Position numbers and translations under genes: made by a program. From the NCBI GenBank assembly GCA_047967505.1, contig CM106539.1: 64,000 bases of DNA. One strand, given 5' to 3'. Numbering within the stretch: the stretch's first letter is position 1; the number at the start of each line of letters is the position of its first letter. The stretch is from Dipteris shenzhenensis. Its lineage: Eukaryota; Polypodiophyta; Polypodiopsida; Gleicheniales. A model generated the notes under the pieces. That model was not told the origin of the DNA and did not search any database. It saw only the letters and a list, made by a program, of their open reading frames with translations. This document shows positions 43,215 through 54,950 of this stretch, piece by piece.

Positions 43215-46200
43215 ATGCAAGATGCAAGGAAAATGGAAAAGCCAGGATTTGTGGAGACTGGTGATGATACTGCACATCCTATTGTGCAGATTGGTAAAAT
43301 TCCTTTGTCTATGCAGGATGGGAAAAAGAAATACCTGTTCGATGTATTTCATGTCCCGAACATCACCAAGAACCTGGTTTCTATTGGTCAAACGGTTGAT
43401 CAGGGCTTGTAGGTCAGATTTAATCCTCATGGATGCTTTGTTGAGGATATGAAAAATAACGGTCGCTTGATAGCAAAAGGAAAGAAGAAGGGCAGGATGT
43501 TTACGTTGGATGCGGACATGCCTGAATTGAGTGCAACAATGTTTGCACATGGGACCGGTGTAGTTGCAAATATTGATATCTGGCACAAACGCATTGGTCA
43601 TGTTAATATACAGCGACTTAAATCAATGCAAGCCCAAAATATTATTGCAGGATTGCCTAAATTCAAGGTTGCAGAAATGCACAAGTTTTGTGAAGCCTGT
43701 CAATTTGGGAAACAGGCAAGGAAACCTTTTCCTAGGCATGTTCAAGACAGTAAAAAGCCATTGGAATTAATCCACTCTGATGTGTGGACTACTAAAGCTG
43801 CATCTATTGGAGGCTGTCACTATTTTGTCACATTTATTGATGACTTCAGCAGAAAACTTTGGGTGTATTTTATGAAAAAGAAAAGTGAAGTGTTTGGGCA
43901 CTTCAAAGCTTTCAAAGCTATGGTTGAAAAAGAAACAGGCCTGCAAATAAAATGCCTAAGGTTAGATGGAGGGGGAGAGTACCTCTCAAATGAGTTTGCA
44001 AGGTTCTTGCAGGAGCATGGTATAAAGCAGCAATATTCATGCAGTCATACCCCATAGCAAAATGGAATTGCAGAAAGGAAAAACAGGCATATTGGAGAGG
44101 TATCTCGGGCCATGCTAAATGAAAAAGATCTACCACATTATTATAGGGCTGAAGCAGTTGCTACAGCAGTTTATATAATGAACAGGACTCCCACTGCAGC
44201 AATACATGGCATGATGCCAGAGGAGATGTATACTGGTAGGAAACCAGATATTTCTCATTTGAAAATTTTTGGTTGCATTGCCTATGTCCATGTGCCAGAT
44301 TACTTGAGGTCCAAGTTGGATCCAAAAGCTAAGAAGTGCATCTTTATTGGTTATTCTCTGCAGCAGAAAGGGTATAGATGCTATAACCCTTCTACTCGTA
44401 AGTTTACAGTGAGCAGAGATGTTGTTTTTGATGAGATGAGCAGTTGGTATAAACCAGTAAATGTGATGATTGATGTAGATGCACAAAATGGTAATGCTGC
44501 ACAAAATTCATAGCAGCAATCACACAATATCAATGGACCTATAGTGTCATCTAGCAGTGGTTCACATACTCTGCCATGGACAGGCAGATTGAGATCAAGA
44601 GAATCTCCTCAAAGCAATGCAGAGAGTGGTATGCAGGTATCACGAAAAGGAAAAGAGAAGGTAGATCATGTTTGATGTGAATGCAAGTCACTCTTATGTG
44701 GATGGTGAATCCAGTGGCTCAGAGCAGAGCATTGATGATGAGTTGGGTATTCCTTCTATTGTTACACCTGGAGTAAGGAAGACCATGGATGTTTTGAGAG
44801 CACCTGGAAGTGAGCCTATTTTGCGCAGGTCTACTAGGGTTAGGTATCCTATGGATAGGCTGAAATATGATGGATTTATAGCCATTCACTATGCCTATAT
44901 GGTCAAAGTGATACAAGAACCAGAACCCACTTCTTTTGAGCAAGCCATGGGAAAATGGGAGAAAGCCATGGATGAAGAAATGGATGCCTTGGATGCAAAT
45001 ACTACATGGGAATTGGTGCCTTTGCCTAAAGACAAGAATGCAATTGGCTGTAAGTGGGTTTATAAGATCAAGCACAATGCAGATGGTTCTGTGAATAGAT
45101 ACAAGGCAAGATTACTTGTCAAGGGGTATGCACAGACATATGGCATTGATTATGAAGAAACTTTCAGCCCGATTGCAAGGATGGCAACCGTAAGAGTAGC
45201 CATTGCTATGGCTGTATCAAAGGGATGGTCTTTATATCAGATGGATGTAAAGAATGCCTTCTTGCATGGTGATTTGCAAGAAGAGGTCTTTATGGAGCAG
45301 CCAGCAGGTTATGTTCATGCTATTCATCCTGAGTTTGTTTGCAGGTTGACGAAATCCTTGTATGGCTTGAAGCAAGCACCTAGAGCATGGTCTGACAAGA
45401 TAGGACACTATCTTGTCACTATTGGCTTTCAGATTTCCAAGGCAGATTTCTCACTCTATGTGAGAAAAACAGAGAAAGGGATTATGCTACTTGTCATTTA
45501 TGTTGATGATTTGATCATCACAGGTGATAGTGATGAAGATATCCTTCATGTGAAAATGCTATTGAAGCAGAAGTTTGAGATGAAGGATTTGGAAGAGCTA
45601 CATTATTTCTTGGGCATTGAGGTGATTAGATCACCAAGTGGGATACAGCTCTTGTAGAGGCAGTATGGACTAGACATGCTGTCCAAATATGGGATGACAG
45701 GCTGTAAGCCTATTTTAGTTCCTTTGGAGCAGAATGTGAAGCTGAGTGCAGATGCAGGTGAGCTTCTGGAAGAGCCTACTATGTATAGATGCATAGTAGG
45801 AAGTTTGATTTACATGACTATTACCAGGCCAGATTTGAGCTATGCTATTGGGTTGGTAAGTCAGTTTATGCAGGCTCCAAAGAAACCGCATTTGGATGCG
45901 GCTAGACGCATACTCAGGTATGTGAAGTCCACATTGCAGTATGGACTATTCTATGAGGCTGGGGTTCAGATACAGCTGCATGGATACACTGATGCTGATT
46001 GGGCTGGTAGTATTTCTGATAGACGATCTACGAGTGGATATGTGTTCTCTTTTGGGAGTGTTGCAATCACCTGGAGCAATAAGAAACAGCCTATAGTTGC
46101 CTTGTCGAGCACAAAGGCTCAGTACAAGGGTGCAACAATGGTTGCATGTGAGGTAGCTTGGTTGCATAAGCTACTTTATGATATGCATCAGTCTACAGAT

Positions 46201-46500
46201 GGGCCAATTGTCATTTATTGTGACAACATGAGTAGTATACACTTGGCAAATAACCCAGTCTATCATGTTAGAACAAAGCACATTGAGGTGCATTATCACT
46301 ATGTGCAGGAGAAGGTTTTACTAGGTCTTATTGATCTAGTTTATGTCAGCACAGAGGATCAGGTAGCTGACATATTCACGAAGGCATTGGGCACAGAGAA
46401 GCTGTGCAAGTTCAGAGACCTGCTTGGTGTGCAGGAATCGGGATTAAGCTCGAGGGGGAGTGTTGAGATATCGAGCTCCACTCGCGATATGCCAGGGTGA
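43215..46500 (+). pseudogene. pol: Copia B1 protease end, integrase, RT and RNase H
   Basis: The frames carry GAG-pre-integrase (HKRIGH ... CEAC), integrase HSDVW and RLDGGGEY (second Asp in a changed RLDGGG context), a TAG within SHTP*QNG at 44055-44057, the LRSKLDPKAKKCIFIGY segment missing in element A, RT with VIYVDDLIITG near 45500, a TAG at 45655-45657, and RNase H YTDADWAGS to VADIFTKALG. It ends TGA 46498-46500 inside the 3' LTR. Stops at 43410 and 44511 add to the damage. Not functional. Confidence 0.85.
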
Positions 46501-46812
46501 CCGTTGTGCATTTATGTCACCGACTTGTTAGCTACAGATGCGGTTGGTACACCACCCATGAATAATAGCTGGATGACAGCTATCCTTATCTACACTAGTT
46601 CGTGGCTCAGTTAGTATGCCACCTTAGTTAGTTGAGTTTGGTTTGAGACCCACATATAGGGTTCTTCTATTTCTTTGTACTAGAGTTCTTTTGGCTTTCA
46701 CAACTAAGAAGAGGAAAACTGTTTTCAGCCTCCACCTTTGTGTGTATTCCCCCATTGTGCTTGTGAGAAAGCCTCAAGTGAGACTCCTTCCCTCTCTCCC
46801 ACTATCTTCACA
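46461..46812 (+). repeat. 3' LTR of element B1
   Basis: 352 bp, TGTTGAGATATCGAGC to CTATCTTCACA, preceded by the purine tract GAGGGGGAG. Reference copy for the B LTR family in this window (also 52609-52960, 57099-57451, 248-521 plus 5981-6058, and 63801 onward). Confidence 0.95.
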
Positions 46813-47291
46813 TAACCATGCAACACAAACTTTTAGTTGATAGAATACTAAAAAAGCACCATTTACTCATGTATAAGTGAAATACATTGCCTTGGATCAC
46901 ATAGTCCCCAGATTGTATCCAAATTATGTATGGTGGTAGCTACCACCTATTATGTTGGTAGTTGCCACCTGGAAAACATTATGCTCTCTATTGTGGTGGT
47001 AGCTACCACCTGTTATGTTGGTAGTTACCACCTAGTACACAGTGTGCTCTCTATTGTGGTGGTAGCTACCTACAACTAGACCACTAGCAACCACTTGGCA
47101 TAAATTCAGCTCTCTATTATGATGGTATCCACTAGCTAATTAACTGATTCACTAAGTCAAACCCCTTCCAAAAAAATTATGTACGCAAACAATCCTAAGA
47201 TTCTATTTTAATCAATTGTGCACAACCATTCAACACATGCTTTCTTTAAGAGAATAGTAAAGACCACACGGTTGATAGAATACTAAAAAAG
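46813..47291. repeat. Repeat-rich flank with GGTAGCTACC units
   Basis: No gene. Three copies of a roughly 65-bp unit containing GGTGGTAGCTACC lie at about 46932-47080. The segment GTTGATAGAATACTAAAAAAG occurs at about 46836 and again at about 47271, where the 1.27-kb element is inserted, so this is a partial tandem duplication of about 435 bp. Confidence 0.65.
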
Positions 47292-47454
47292 GGGTAAGTC
47301 AAAACATCGAGCGACTGCGTTTGAGCGAGCCCCCAAAGTTCAAGCGATGCTTATGAGGAACTTTGTCTAAACCCATAGGAGCAATAAATTTTTACTAAAA
47401 ATGGTTGAATCTACATGACACTATTACAGATTATTTTTAATTATCTTTTGTATG

Positions 47455-47636
47455 ATTCTTGGCAACTTACAAAGATTAAACTTACTATTGGATAACTCAT
47501 AAATCCATGCAAGTCAGCAATCATTAAATAAATACCAAAGGGAAAATTCTTGGCAACATACAAAGAGAAAACCTATTATTCGATAAATAATAAATACATT
47601 CAAGTTAGCAATCATTCAATAGATACAAAATGGGAA
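47455..47636. repeat. Tandem duplication of 91 bp
   Basis: ATTCTTGGCAAC(T/A)TACAAAG and about 70 further bases occur at 47455-47545 and again at 47546-47636 with scattered differences, inside the Mutator-like element. Confidence 0.75.
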
Positions 47637-48236
47637 ATGCTACAATGTCTGCACCTTGAGGTGATCACTTAGAATTATGTAAGGTAGTATGTGAGTTGAA
47701 TGGGTTTCTTTATTTTATGGAGCTACATACATGGCAACAATAGTCCTACCGATGATATATAAGCTCCTCCTAGCAAAATGCCTCACAAACAGCTATTTGT
47801 AGCTCATCGATTTTTATGCTACCAGCATGATTTGATCCATTTTGTACACAAAATGATCACATGAATAAAATGTTTAAACTATGGAACTAATAAATTATTG
47901 ATCACCTTATGACCATGATGATGCTAACTAAATATGGATCACCTTCATATGTCCTTGACCATGTATACACCTCTAGGATGGAGGGAGGAAACCAAGGACC
48001 CAAACTTTAAATGAGAAAAATCCATGGTCATAATTAAATATAGAGTTTGATAAGGTCCGACTCTCATGAAACAAAGATAAGTATAAACTTTCTAAATATC
48101 TAGAATTTTGACACTTTAACATGATAAATGTATTCATTCATATCATTTCGATCGTTTTGACTACAAATATGACCATATTTGGAGTTTTATTGACTAAGTT
48201 ATGGCCCAAATAAAATTGGCAAGAGGAGCCTCCCAA

Positions 48237-48258
48237 GAGGCCGCGATATCGCGGCCTC
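48237..48258. repeat. 22-bp perfect palindrome
   Basis: Half-site GAGGCCGCGAT followed directly by its reverse complement. GC-rich in an AT-rich context, inside the Mutator-like element; it includes CpG-rich GCGATATCGC. Confidence 0.9.
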
Positions 48259-48565
48259 TAGGGAGAATCCTCCTCCCATTATTTTTTTGCCTTGAAAATG
48301 GAAATTGCACAAGAAAAACACATACTTTGATCCCTTTCTTCCACCCCTCCATCGTTGACCCTTGAAAAGAACATTTTCAGAAATTGTTGTTTGTTTATAA
48401 GACAATTGATTACTCACATAATATCATGGGTAGGACAACAAACGTAAAAATAAGCAATGCATGCTACTTTTTGAACATAAAACATCACACTAGAATGTCA
48501 AAATTTATGAAATTGCTCGCTCGAACCATCGCCTCACTCGAATTCTAGTAATCCTCCTAAAAAAG

Positions 48566-48994
48566 CACCATTTATTCATGTATAAGTCATCGGTGGGATA
48601 TTACAAAGCCAAAAGTAGCCATAGTCTTTTGATAGAGACTTTTTGTTTTACAACACTAGCTTCATACAGAAACAACTAGGAAGGCAAGCATTTTTTGGCC
48701 TTGGAAGTAGCACCACCTTCCCTTGCATCTTGACCAGTGTCATTCTTCATGGTAGGTTCAATTGTCATGGTGGTTTCTCCTGCAAGAATAATCAATTCCA
48801 TGAAGGTTCAATTGTCATGGTAGTTTCTCCTGCAAGAATAATCAATTAGTAATTGGAGAGAACACGTCCATCATTACCAAAGAAAGAAAAAGGCCAACTG
48901 AATTCACATCTTCTAAACTTCCATTTCGTTGTTTTTGGAAACAATGTCAAGGTCTCTGCAAGTGTAGTCTCCCCTCGCTTCTATTTCCCAATTT
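48566..48994. other. Intergenic with a 52-bp tandem repeat
   Basis: No gene. GGTTCAATTGTCATGGT(G/A)GTTTCTCCTGCAAGAATAATC-type sequence is repeated in tandem at about 48751-48798 and 48804-48846. Confidence 0.6.
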
Positions 48995-49369
48995 TTAACC
49001 AACAGGTGTCTTCTCAAAAATTTGAGGGACCCCGTCACTTATATCTCCCAAATTTGAACCACCAAGTGTCTTTGTCACATTGTCTCTCATGTCGGTAGGA
49101 GAAATTGGATTTCGTGCATCCACTTCTACTCGCTCCATTTCACTAGAAGTATGACGGGCATCTGCCTTGTCCAAAGAATCCAGCTCAATTGAAGGGATGT
49201 CATTTCTCAAATTTTTGAGAAAATCAAGCAAATCTCCATCAACAATAGCAGTATTGACCGATTCACCCACTGCCAGATAGCCAAAAACAAAAGATGTAAG
49301 GACTACTTCAAGTAACATGTGTATACATTCACTCATGTTGTTAAAAAGAAAGAGGGAATAACCCGTCAT
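48995..49369 (-). CDS. Unknown acidic minus-strand exon
   Basis: A 124-codon minus-strand frame. The most gene-like part is the acidic middle (NTAIVDGDLLDFLKNLRNDI PSIELDSLDKADARHTSS, then VEVDARNPISPTDMRDNV). A hydrophobic stretch near the start could be intron translated through. No family recognised. It may be an exon of the same gene as 51661-52540, which is on the same strand upstream. Confidence 0.25.
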   Translation of the reverse strand: MTGYSLFLFNNMSECIHMLLEVVLTSFVFGYLAVGESVNTAIVDGDLLDFLKNLRNDIPSIELDSLDKADARHTSSEMERVEVDARNPISPTDMRDNVTKTLGGSNLGDISDGVPQIFEKTPVG

Positions 49370-49609
49370 GTCTTATACCATTATGAGGACCCTCATCAAC
49401 AACAGTGATTTTCAGCTCACAACTTTCTTTTTTAGGTGTCTGCAAATCTGCAATCATGAAGATAGTTGTGAGACATGGAATGGAAAAGTATCACACGAGG
49501 TAACCGTTAGAAACAAATCTACTTGCCAACCAAATCAAAAGTATGAATGTAGCAATGTCATTATAGGCGGCTAAAACTATATACAAAATCCAACACCGTG
49601 AAGAGGTAC

Positions 49610-51200
49610 CTACAAAAGGAGTTTTAGCTACCACTATGTTGTAGTAGCCATCTATCCACCATGTGGTGGACAGTAGGTAGATACCTATTCCATGGAGTAG
49701 TGACATAGCTATCTATCCACCATGTAGTACCTACCACCACGTGGTGGACAGTAGTAGGTAGCTACCTATTCCATGGAGTAGCTACCATTGTGACATATCT
49801 ATCTATCCACCATGAAGTTGCTACCATGTTGACCACTACTTCTTAAGTTGTAGCTATCTATGGACCATGTGGAAGGTACCAGACGTGAATTCATAGCTAC
49901 ATATCCACCATGAGGAGCTACCATTGTGTTGTATCCATCTATCCACACCACCATGTGGTGGACAACAAGTAGCTACCTATTCCATGGAGTAGCTACCACT
50001 ACCAGACGTCAAGTCATAGCTATGCATCCACCACGAGGTAGCTACCACTGTGCCATAGCCATCTATTCACCATGTGGTGGACAACAGGTAGCTCCCCATT
50101 CCATGGAGTAGCTACCACTGTGTTGTAGCTATGTATCCACCATATTGTACCTACCATGGTGTTGTAGCCACCATGAGGTAGCTACAATGGTGACCATTAC
50201 TGCTTAATTTGTATTTATCTATGCACCATGTGGAAGGTACCAGATGTCGTCATAGCTATGTATCCACCATGAGGTAGCTACCACTATGTTGTAGCCATCT
50301 ATCCACCATGTGGTGGGTAGCAGGTAGCTCCCTATTCCATGGAGTAGCTACCACTATTAGATGTCAAGTCATAGCTATGTATCCACCATGAGGTAGCTAC
50401 CACTGTGTTGTAGCCATCTATCCCCCATGTGGTGGACAACGGGTAGCTCCCTATTCCATGGAGTAGCTACCACTGTGTTGTAGCTATGTATCCACCATTG
50501 TAGTACCTACCATGGTGTTGTAGCCACCATGGTGACCACTGCTCCTTAAGTCATACCTAGCTATGCACCATGTGGGAGGTACCAGACGTCAAGTCATAGC
50601 TATGTATCCACCATGAGGTAGCTACCACTATGTTGTAGCCATTTATCCACCATGTGGTGGATAGCAAGTAGCTACCTATTCCATGGAGTAGCTATCCACT
50701 ATCATAGCTATGTATCCACCATGTAGTACCTACCATGGTGTTGTAGCCACCATGACGTATCTACCATGGTGACCACTACTCGTTAATTTGTAGCTATCTA
50801 TGCACCACGTGGAAGTTACCAGATGTCAAGTCACACCTATGTATTGAGCATGAGGTAGCTACCATGGTGTTGTAGCCATCTGGTGTGTGTTAGCTAGCAC
50901 TTGTGGGAGGGCATGGTAGGTAGCATTTGGTGGGAAGGTAGACAACCCCCAGATTTTTGCTACTACCATACACTATGTTGTAGCTATCTATGATGTATTG
51001 TAGCTACCAATTCGTGTCTGGCAACAATTGCTAGTAGCAGATTGCTAAGTACATGCCACCTAGTATGTGAAATTCAACATTTGTGGTATGGCTTAGTAAG
51101 GATTATTTGGTGGGAAGGTAGCGACCCTCCAATGCTTGGTAGCTACTATAAAAATGGAAAGGCCTATTAGGTAGCACATGCCATATAATTAGATAGCTAC
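49610..51200. repeat. Long array of GGTAGCTACC-type repeats
   Basis: About 1.6 kb of imperfect repeats built from CATCTATCCACCATGTGGTG, CTATTCCATGGAGTAGCTAC and CACCATGAGGTAGCTACCAC modules, with a rough period of 100-230 bp. Several modules are themselves palindromic (CCACCATGTGGTGG, GGTAGCTACC). No coding frame is kept. Confidence 0.85.
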
Positions 51201-51660
51201 AACTTCATAGGCATGCACCTTGAACCTCATAGGTATATAGGTAAAATAGACATAATTAGATCATGTAGGATACAAAACACAAATTCAAGTTGGATGATTT
51301 GTGAACATACCCTGATGAAATCTTTCGTACGATGTGTCACAATTATCAAAGAGCACTAACGATCGTATCTTTAGTGTAATTATTTGGCTGCATTGTTTGT
51401 CCATACAGTGGTCCAAGCTAGCAGCACGGTGTGCAAAACAAGATATGTGGTATGCATGCTTTCATGGAAGCAAGAACATGCATAATGCTTTGGCATCATA
51501 CATCAGCAATGCACAAGCTATACAAATATAACATGAATCATATGTGTAAGCATTAGGTGGTGTAACACTCAACAAAATAGGAATTTTGTTCCCTACATGT
51601 TTTTTACAAACTCCATCTAGGCTTCTGCACACATTACTGTCATGTCTTTTAGGTTGAACT

Positions 51661-52540
51661 CTACTTGAGCCCTCCCCAAGAACTATCAAGTGTCTCAATG
51701 GTCAATGCCAACCGCTCAATTGTTTTCTTCAATTTGTCCATCTTGATTACATCAGCTATCATAGCACTCTCCTCCACTTGCAAGGCAGCCTTAGCAGTCT
51801 CCAATTCTGCCAATTCTGCCATAAAAGTATCTACGAGTGCTCTCACACCCTCATCACGATGCATATCCTCCTTGTGTGCCTCAAGTGTCTTCACCACCTC
51901 ATTTTGTTCTAATAGTGCTGAGGAATGCATTTTGGAAACTTGGACCAGCACACTATCCAAGTTTGCAAGAGGCAAGGCATCAAAAAATTTATTCTTCGAC
52001 CTTAGGAAATCCCCTACCTCAACTGGCATACCCTTCATTCGACAAGAGTTAGGAGGTGCCTCCATAGAGTGGAAAGCTACCCACCTCTGCCGCTTCAGCA
52101 TCAGCTTTCCAGGTTCCATATTTGCAAGTATGCTCTCAGAGAAAGATGGCCAATCAACTGGCCCCTTTAGATGTTCAAATAGAAACCCCCTTGCAAATGA
52201 TTTTGTGACCTCCAAACCATAATTCCCAAGAGGTTCTTGGTACATAGATGTAAATAAAGTATAGAATTTTGCCCAAAACTCTAGCCTCACGGTTGACCTT
52301 GGCACCTCTCTTGGGCACAACATCAAAATAGACCAACCAATCTTGCATAGTGAAATCATCCTCGCCAAGGAGTTGTGCATCTTGTCCATTGTCACAGAGG
52401 TTGTATACCTCATGCGCTTGGGCAGAATATTTTTTCCTCTTGAATGCCACATACGGAGGATGCCATTGATTCATATGCTCAAACACACATAGGGAGAAGA
52501 AGGCATGTTGTGAGAAGGTGCATGCATTTTCTCTAAAAGA
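51661..52540 (-). pseudogene. Unknown minus-strand gene with coiled-coil C-terminus
   Basis: Begins behind an acceptor-like CTTTTAG near 52540 and reads ACTFSQHAFFSLCVFEHMNQW ... LGEDDFTMQDWLVYFDVV down to about 52250, then shifts frame into the 51661-52452 frame (YGLEVTKSFARGFLFEHLKG ... RQRWVAFHSMEAPPNSCRMK). The last about 90 residues are heptad-like (VSKMHSSALLEQNEVVKTLE ... ELAELETAKAALQVEESAM), a probable coiled coil, ending ...DSSWGGLK. No family recognised. Copia B2 is inserted just upstream. It could be a transposon accessory gene. Confidence 0.4.
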
Positions 52541-52608
52541 AAGATGCTATCATGCATGAAGAAAATCGTGCAACCCAAATTTGAAACCTCACTGAAGTCC
52601 CTAGACTA

Positions 52609-52960
52609 TGTGAAGATAGTGGGAGAGAGGGAAGGAATCTCACTTGCAGCTTTCTCACATACACAATGGGGGAATACACACATAGGTGGAGGCTGAAAAC
52701 AGTTTTTCCTCTTCTTAGTTGTGAAAGACAAAAGAACTCTAGTACAAAGAAATAGAAGAACCCTATATGTGGGCTCAAACCAAACTCAACTAACTAAGGT
52801 GGCATACTAACTGAGCCACGAACTAGAGTAGATAAGGATAGCTATCATCTAGCTATTATTCGTGGGTGGTGTACCAACCGCATTTGCAGCTAACAAGTCG
52901 ATGACATAAATACACAATGATCACCCTGGCATATCACGAGTGGAGCTCAATATCTCAACA
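52609..52960 (-). repeat. 3' LTR of element B2
   Basis: 352-bp B-type LTR at the left edge, directly after GACTA. Confidence 0.95.
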
Positions 52961-54903
52961 CTCCCCCTCGAGCTTATTAGTCCCAATTCTTGCACACCAA
53001 TCAGGTCTCTGAACTTGCACAGCTTCTCTGCACCTAATGCCTTCGTGAATATGTCAGCGACTTGATCCTTTGCATTGACATAAACTAGATCAATAAGACC
53101 TAGTAAAACCTTCTCCTGCACATAGTGATAATGCACCTCAATGTGCTTTGTTCTAGCATGATAGACTGGGTTATTTGCCAAGTGTATACTGCTCATGTTG
53201 TCACAATAAATGACAATTGGCCCATCTGTAGACTGATGCATATCATAAAGTAGCTTATGCAACCAAGCTACCTCACATGCAACCATTGTTGCACCCTTGT
53301 ACTCAGCCTTTGTGCTCGACAAGGCAACTGTAGGCTGTTTCTTGTTGCTCCAGGTGATTGCAACACTCCCAAAAGAGAACACATATCCACTGGTAGATCA
53401 TCCATCAGAAGTACTACCAGCCCAATTAGTATCAGTGTATCCATGCAACTGTATCTAAACCCAAGCCTCATAAAATAGTCCATACTGCAATGTGGACTGC
53501 ACATACCTGAGTATGCATCTAGCCGCATCCAAATGCGGTTTCCTTGGAGCCTGCATAAACTGACTTACCAATCCAATAGCTTAAATCTGGCCTGGTAATA
53601 GTTATATAAATCAGACATCCTACTATGCGTCTGTACATAGTAGGGTCTTCTAGAAGCTCACCTGCATCTATGCTCAGCTTCACATTCTGCTCCAAAGGAA
53701 CTAAAATAGGCTTACAGCCTGTCATCCCATATTTCGATAGCATGTCCAATCCATACTACCTCTGCAAGAGCTGTATCCCACTTGGTGATCTAATCACCTC
53801 AATGCCCAAGAAATAACGTAGGTCTCCCAAATCCTTCATCTCAAACTTCTGCTTCAATAGCATTTTCACATGAAGGATATCTTCATCACTATCACCTGTG
53901 AGATCAAATCATCAACATAAATGACAAGCAGCATAATACCTTTCTCTGTTTTTCTCACATAGAGTGAGAAATCTGCCTTGGAAATCTGAAAGCCAATAGT
54001 GACAAGATACTGTCCTATCTTGTTAGACCATGCTCTAGGTGCTTGCTTCAAGCCATACAAGGCTTTCTTCAACCTGTAAACAAATTCAGGATGAATAGCA
54101 TGAACATAACCCAGTTCCTGCTCCATAAAGACCTCTTCTTGCAAATCACCATGCAAGAAGGCATTCTTTACATCCATCTGATGTAAAGACCATCTCTTTA
54201 ATGCAGCCATAGCAATGACTACTCTTATAGTTGCCATCCTTGCAACCGGACTAAATTTTTCTTCATAATCAATGCCATATGTATGTGCATACCCCTTGAC
54301 AACTAATATTGCCTTGTATCTATTCACAGAACCATCTGCATTGTGCTTGATCTTATAAAACCACTTACAACCAATTGCATTCTTGTCTTTAGGCAAAGGC
54401 ACTAATTCCGATGTAGCATTTGCTTCCAAGGCATCCATTTCTTCATCCATGGCTTTCTCCCATTTTTCATTTCCCATAGCTTGCTCAAAAGAAGTGGGTT
54501 CTGGTACCTGTATCACTTTGACCATATAGGCATAGTGAATGGCTGTAAATCCATCATATTCTAGCCTATCCACAGGATACCTAGCTCTTGTAGACCTGCG
54601 CAAAATAGGCTCACTTCTAGGTGCTCTCAAAACATCCCTGGTCTTCCTTACTCCAAGTGTAACAACAGAAGGAATACCCAACTCTTCATCAATGCTCTGT
54701 TCTGAGCCACTGGATTCACCATCCACATAAGAGTGACCTGCATTCACATCAAACATGGGCTGATCTACCTTCTCTTTTCCTTTTCGTGATACCTGCATAC
54801 CACTATTTGCATTGCTTTGAGGAGATTCTCCTGATCTCAATCTGCCTGTCCATGGTGAAGTATGTGAACCACTACTAGAGGACACTACAGGTCCACTCAT
54901 ATT
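52921..54903 (-). pseudogene. pol: Copia B2 reverse transcriptase and RNase H
   Basis: Frames at 53866-54900, 53519-53749 and 52921-53382 together give the linker (GRLRSGESPQSNANSG), RT (GCKWFYKIKHNADGS, catalytic LLVIYVDDLI), and RNase H (FGSVAITWSNKKQPTVALSS, CDNMSSIHLANNPVYHA, VADIFTKALG). Breaks occur after YVDDLI (the ITG is lost in a small deletion/shift near 53908), near 53750 and around 53385-53520. Non-functional. Confidence 0.85.
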
Positions 54904-54950
54904 TTGCGATTGCTACTGTAAATTCTGTGTAGCATTACCATTTTGTGCAT

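Larger units (their letters stand above)
41377..46812 (+). mobile_element. Ty1/copia retrotransposon B1, 5'-truncated
   Basis: A plus-strand B-family copia. The 3' LTR is complete (46461-46812, 352 bp) but the 5' LTR lacks its first 115 bp and begins at 41377 directly against transposase E coding sequence. No target duplication can be recognised, so the left end was probably lost by deletion. The interior carries all copia domains but many stop codons and frameshifts. Confidence 0.92.
47292..48556. mobile_element. Mutator-like non-autonomous element, 1265 bp
   Basis: Flanked by a perfect 9-bp direct repeat CTAAAAAAG (47283-47291 and 48557-48565), the length typical of Mutator-like insertions. 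The uninterrupted form (ATACTAAAAAAGCACCATTTA) is present nearby at about 46845. The ends are imperfect inverted repeats sharing TCGAG(C/T)GA and GAGCGAGC blocks (47306-47332 and about 48512-48540). No coding capacity, so it would depend on a transposase elsewhere. Confidence 0.7.

Noticed and set aside
49610-51200. CRISPR-like array
   Set aside because: Repeats are imperfect, of variable spacing, without unique spacers, and the context is plant nuclear DNA.
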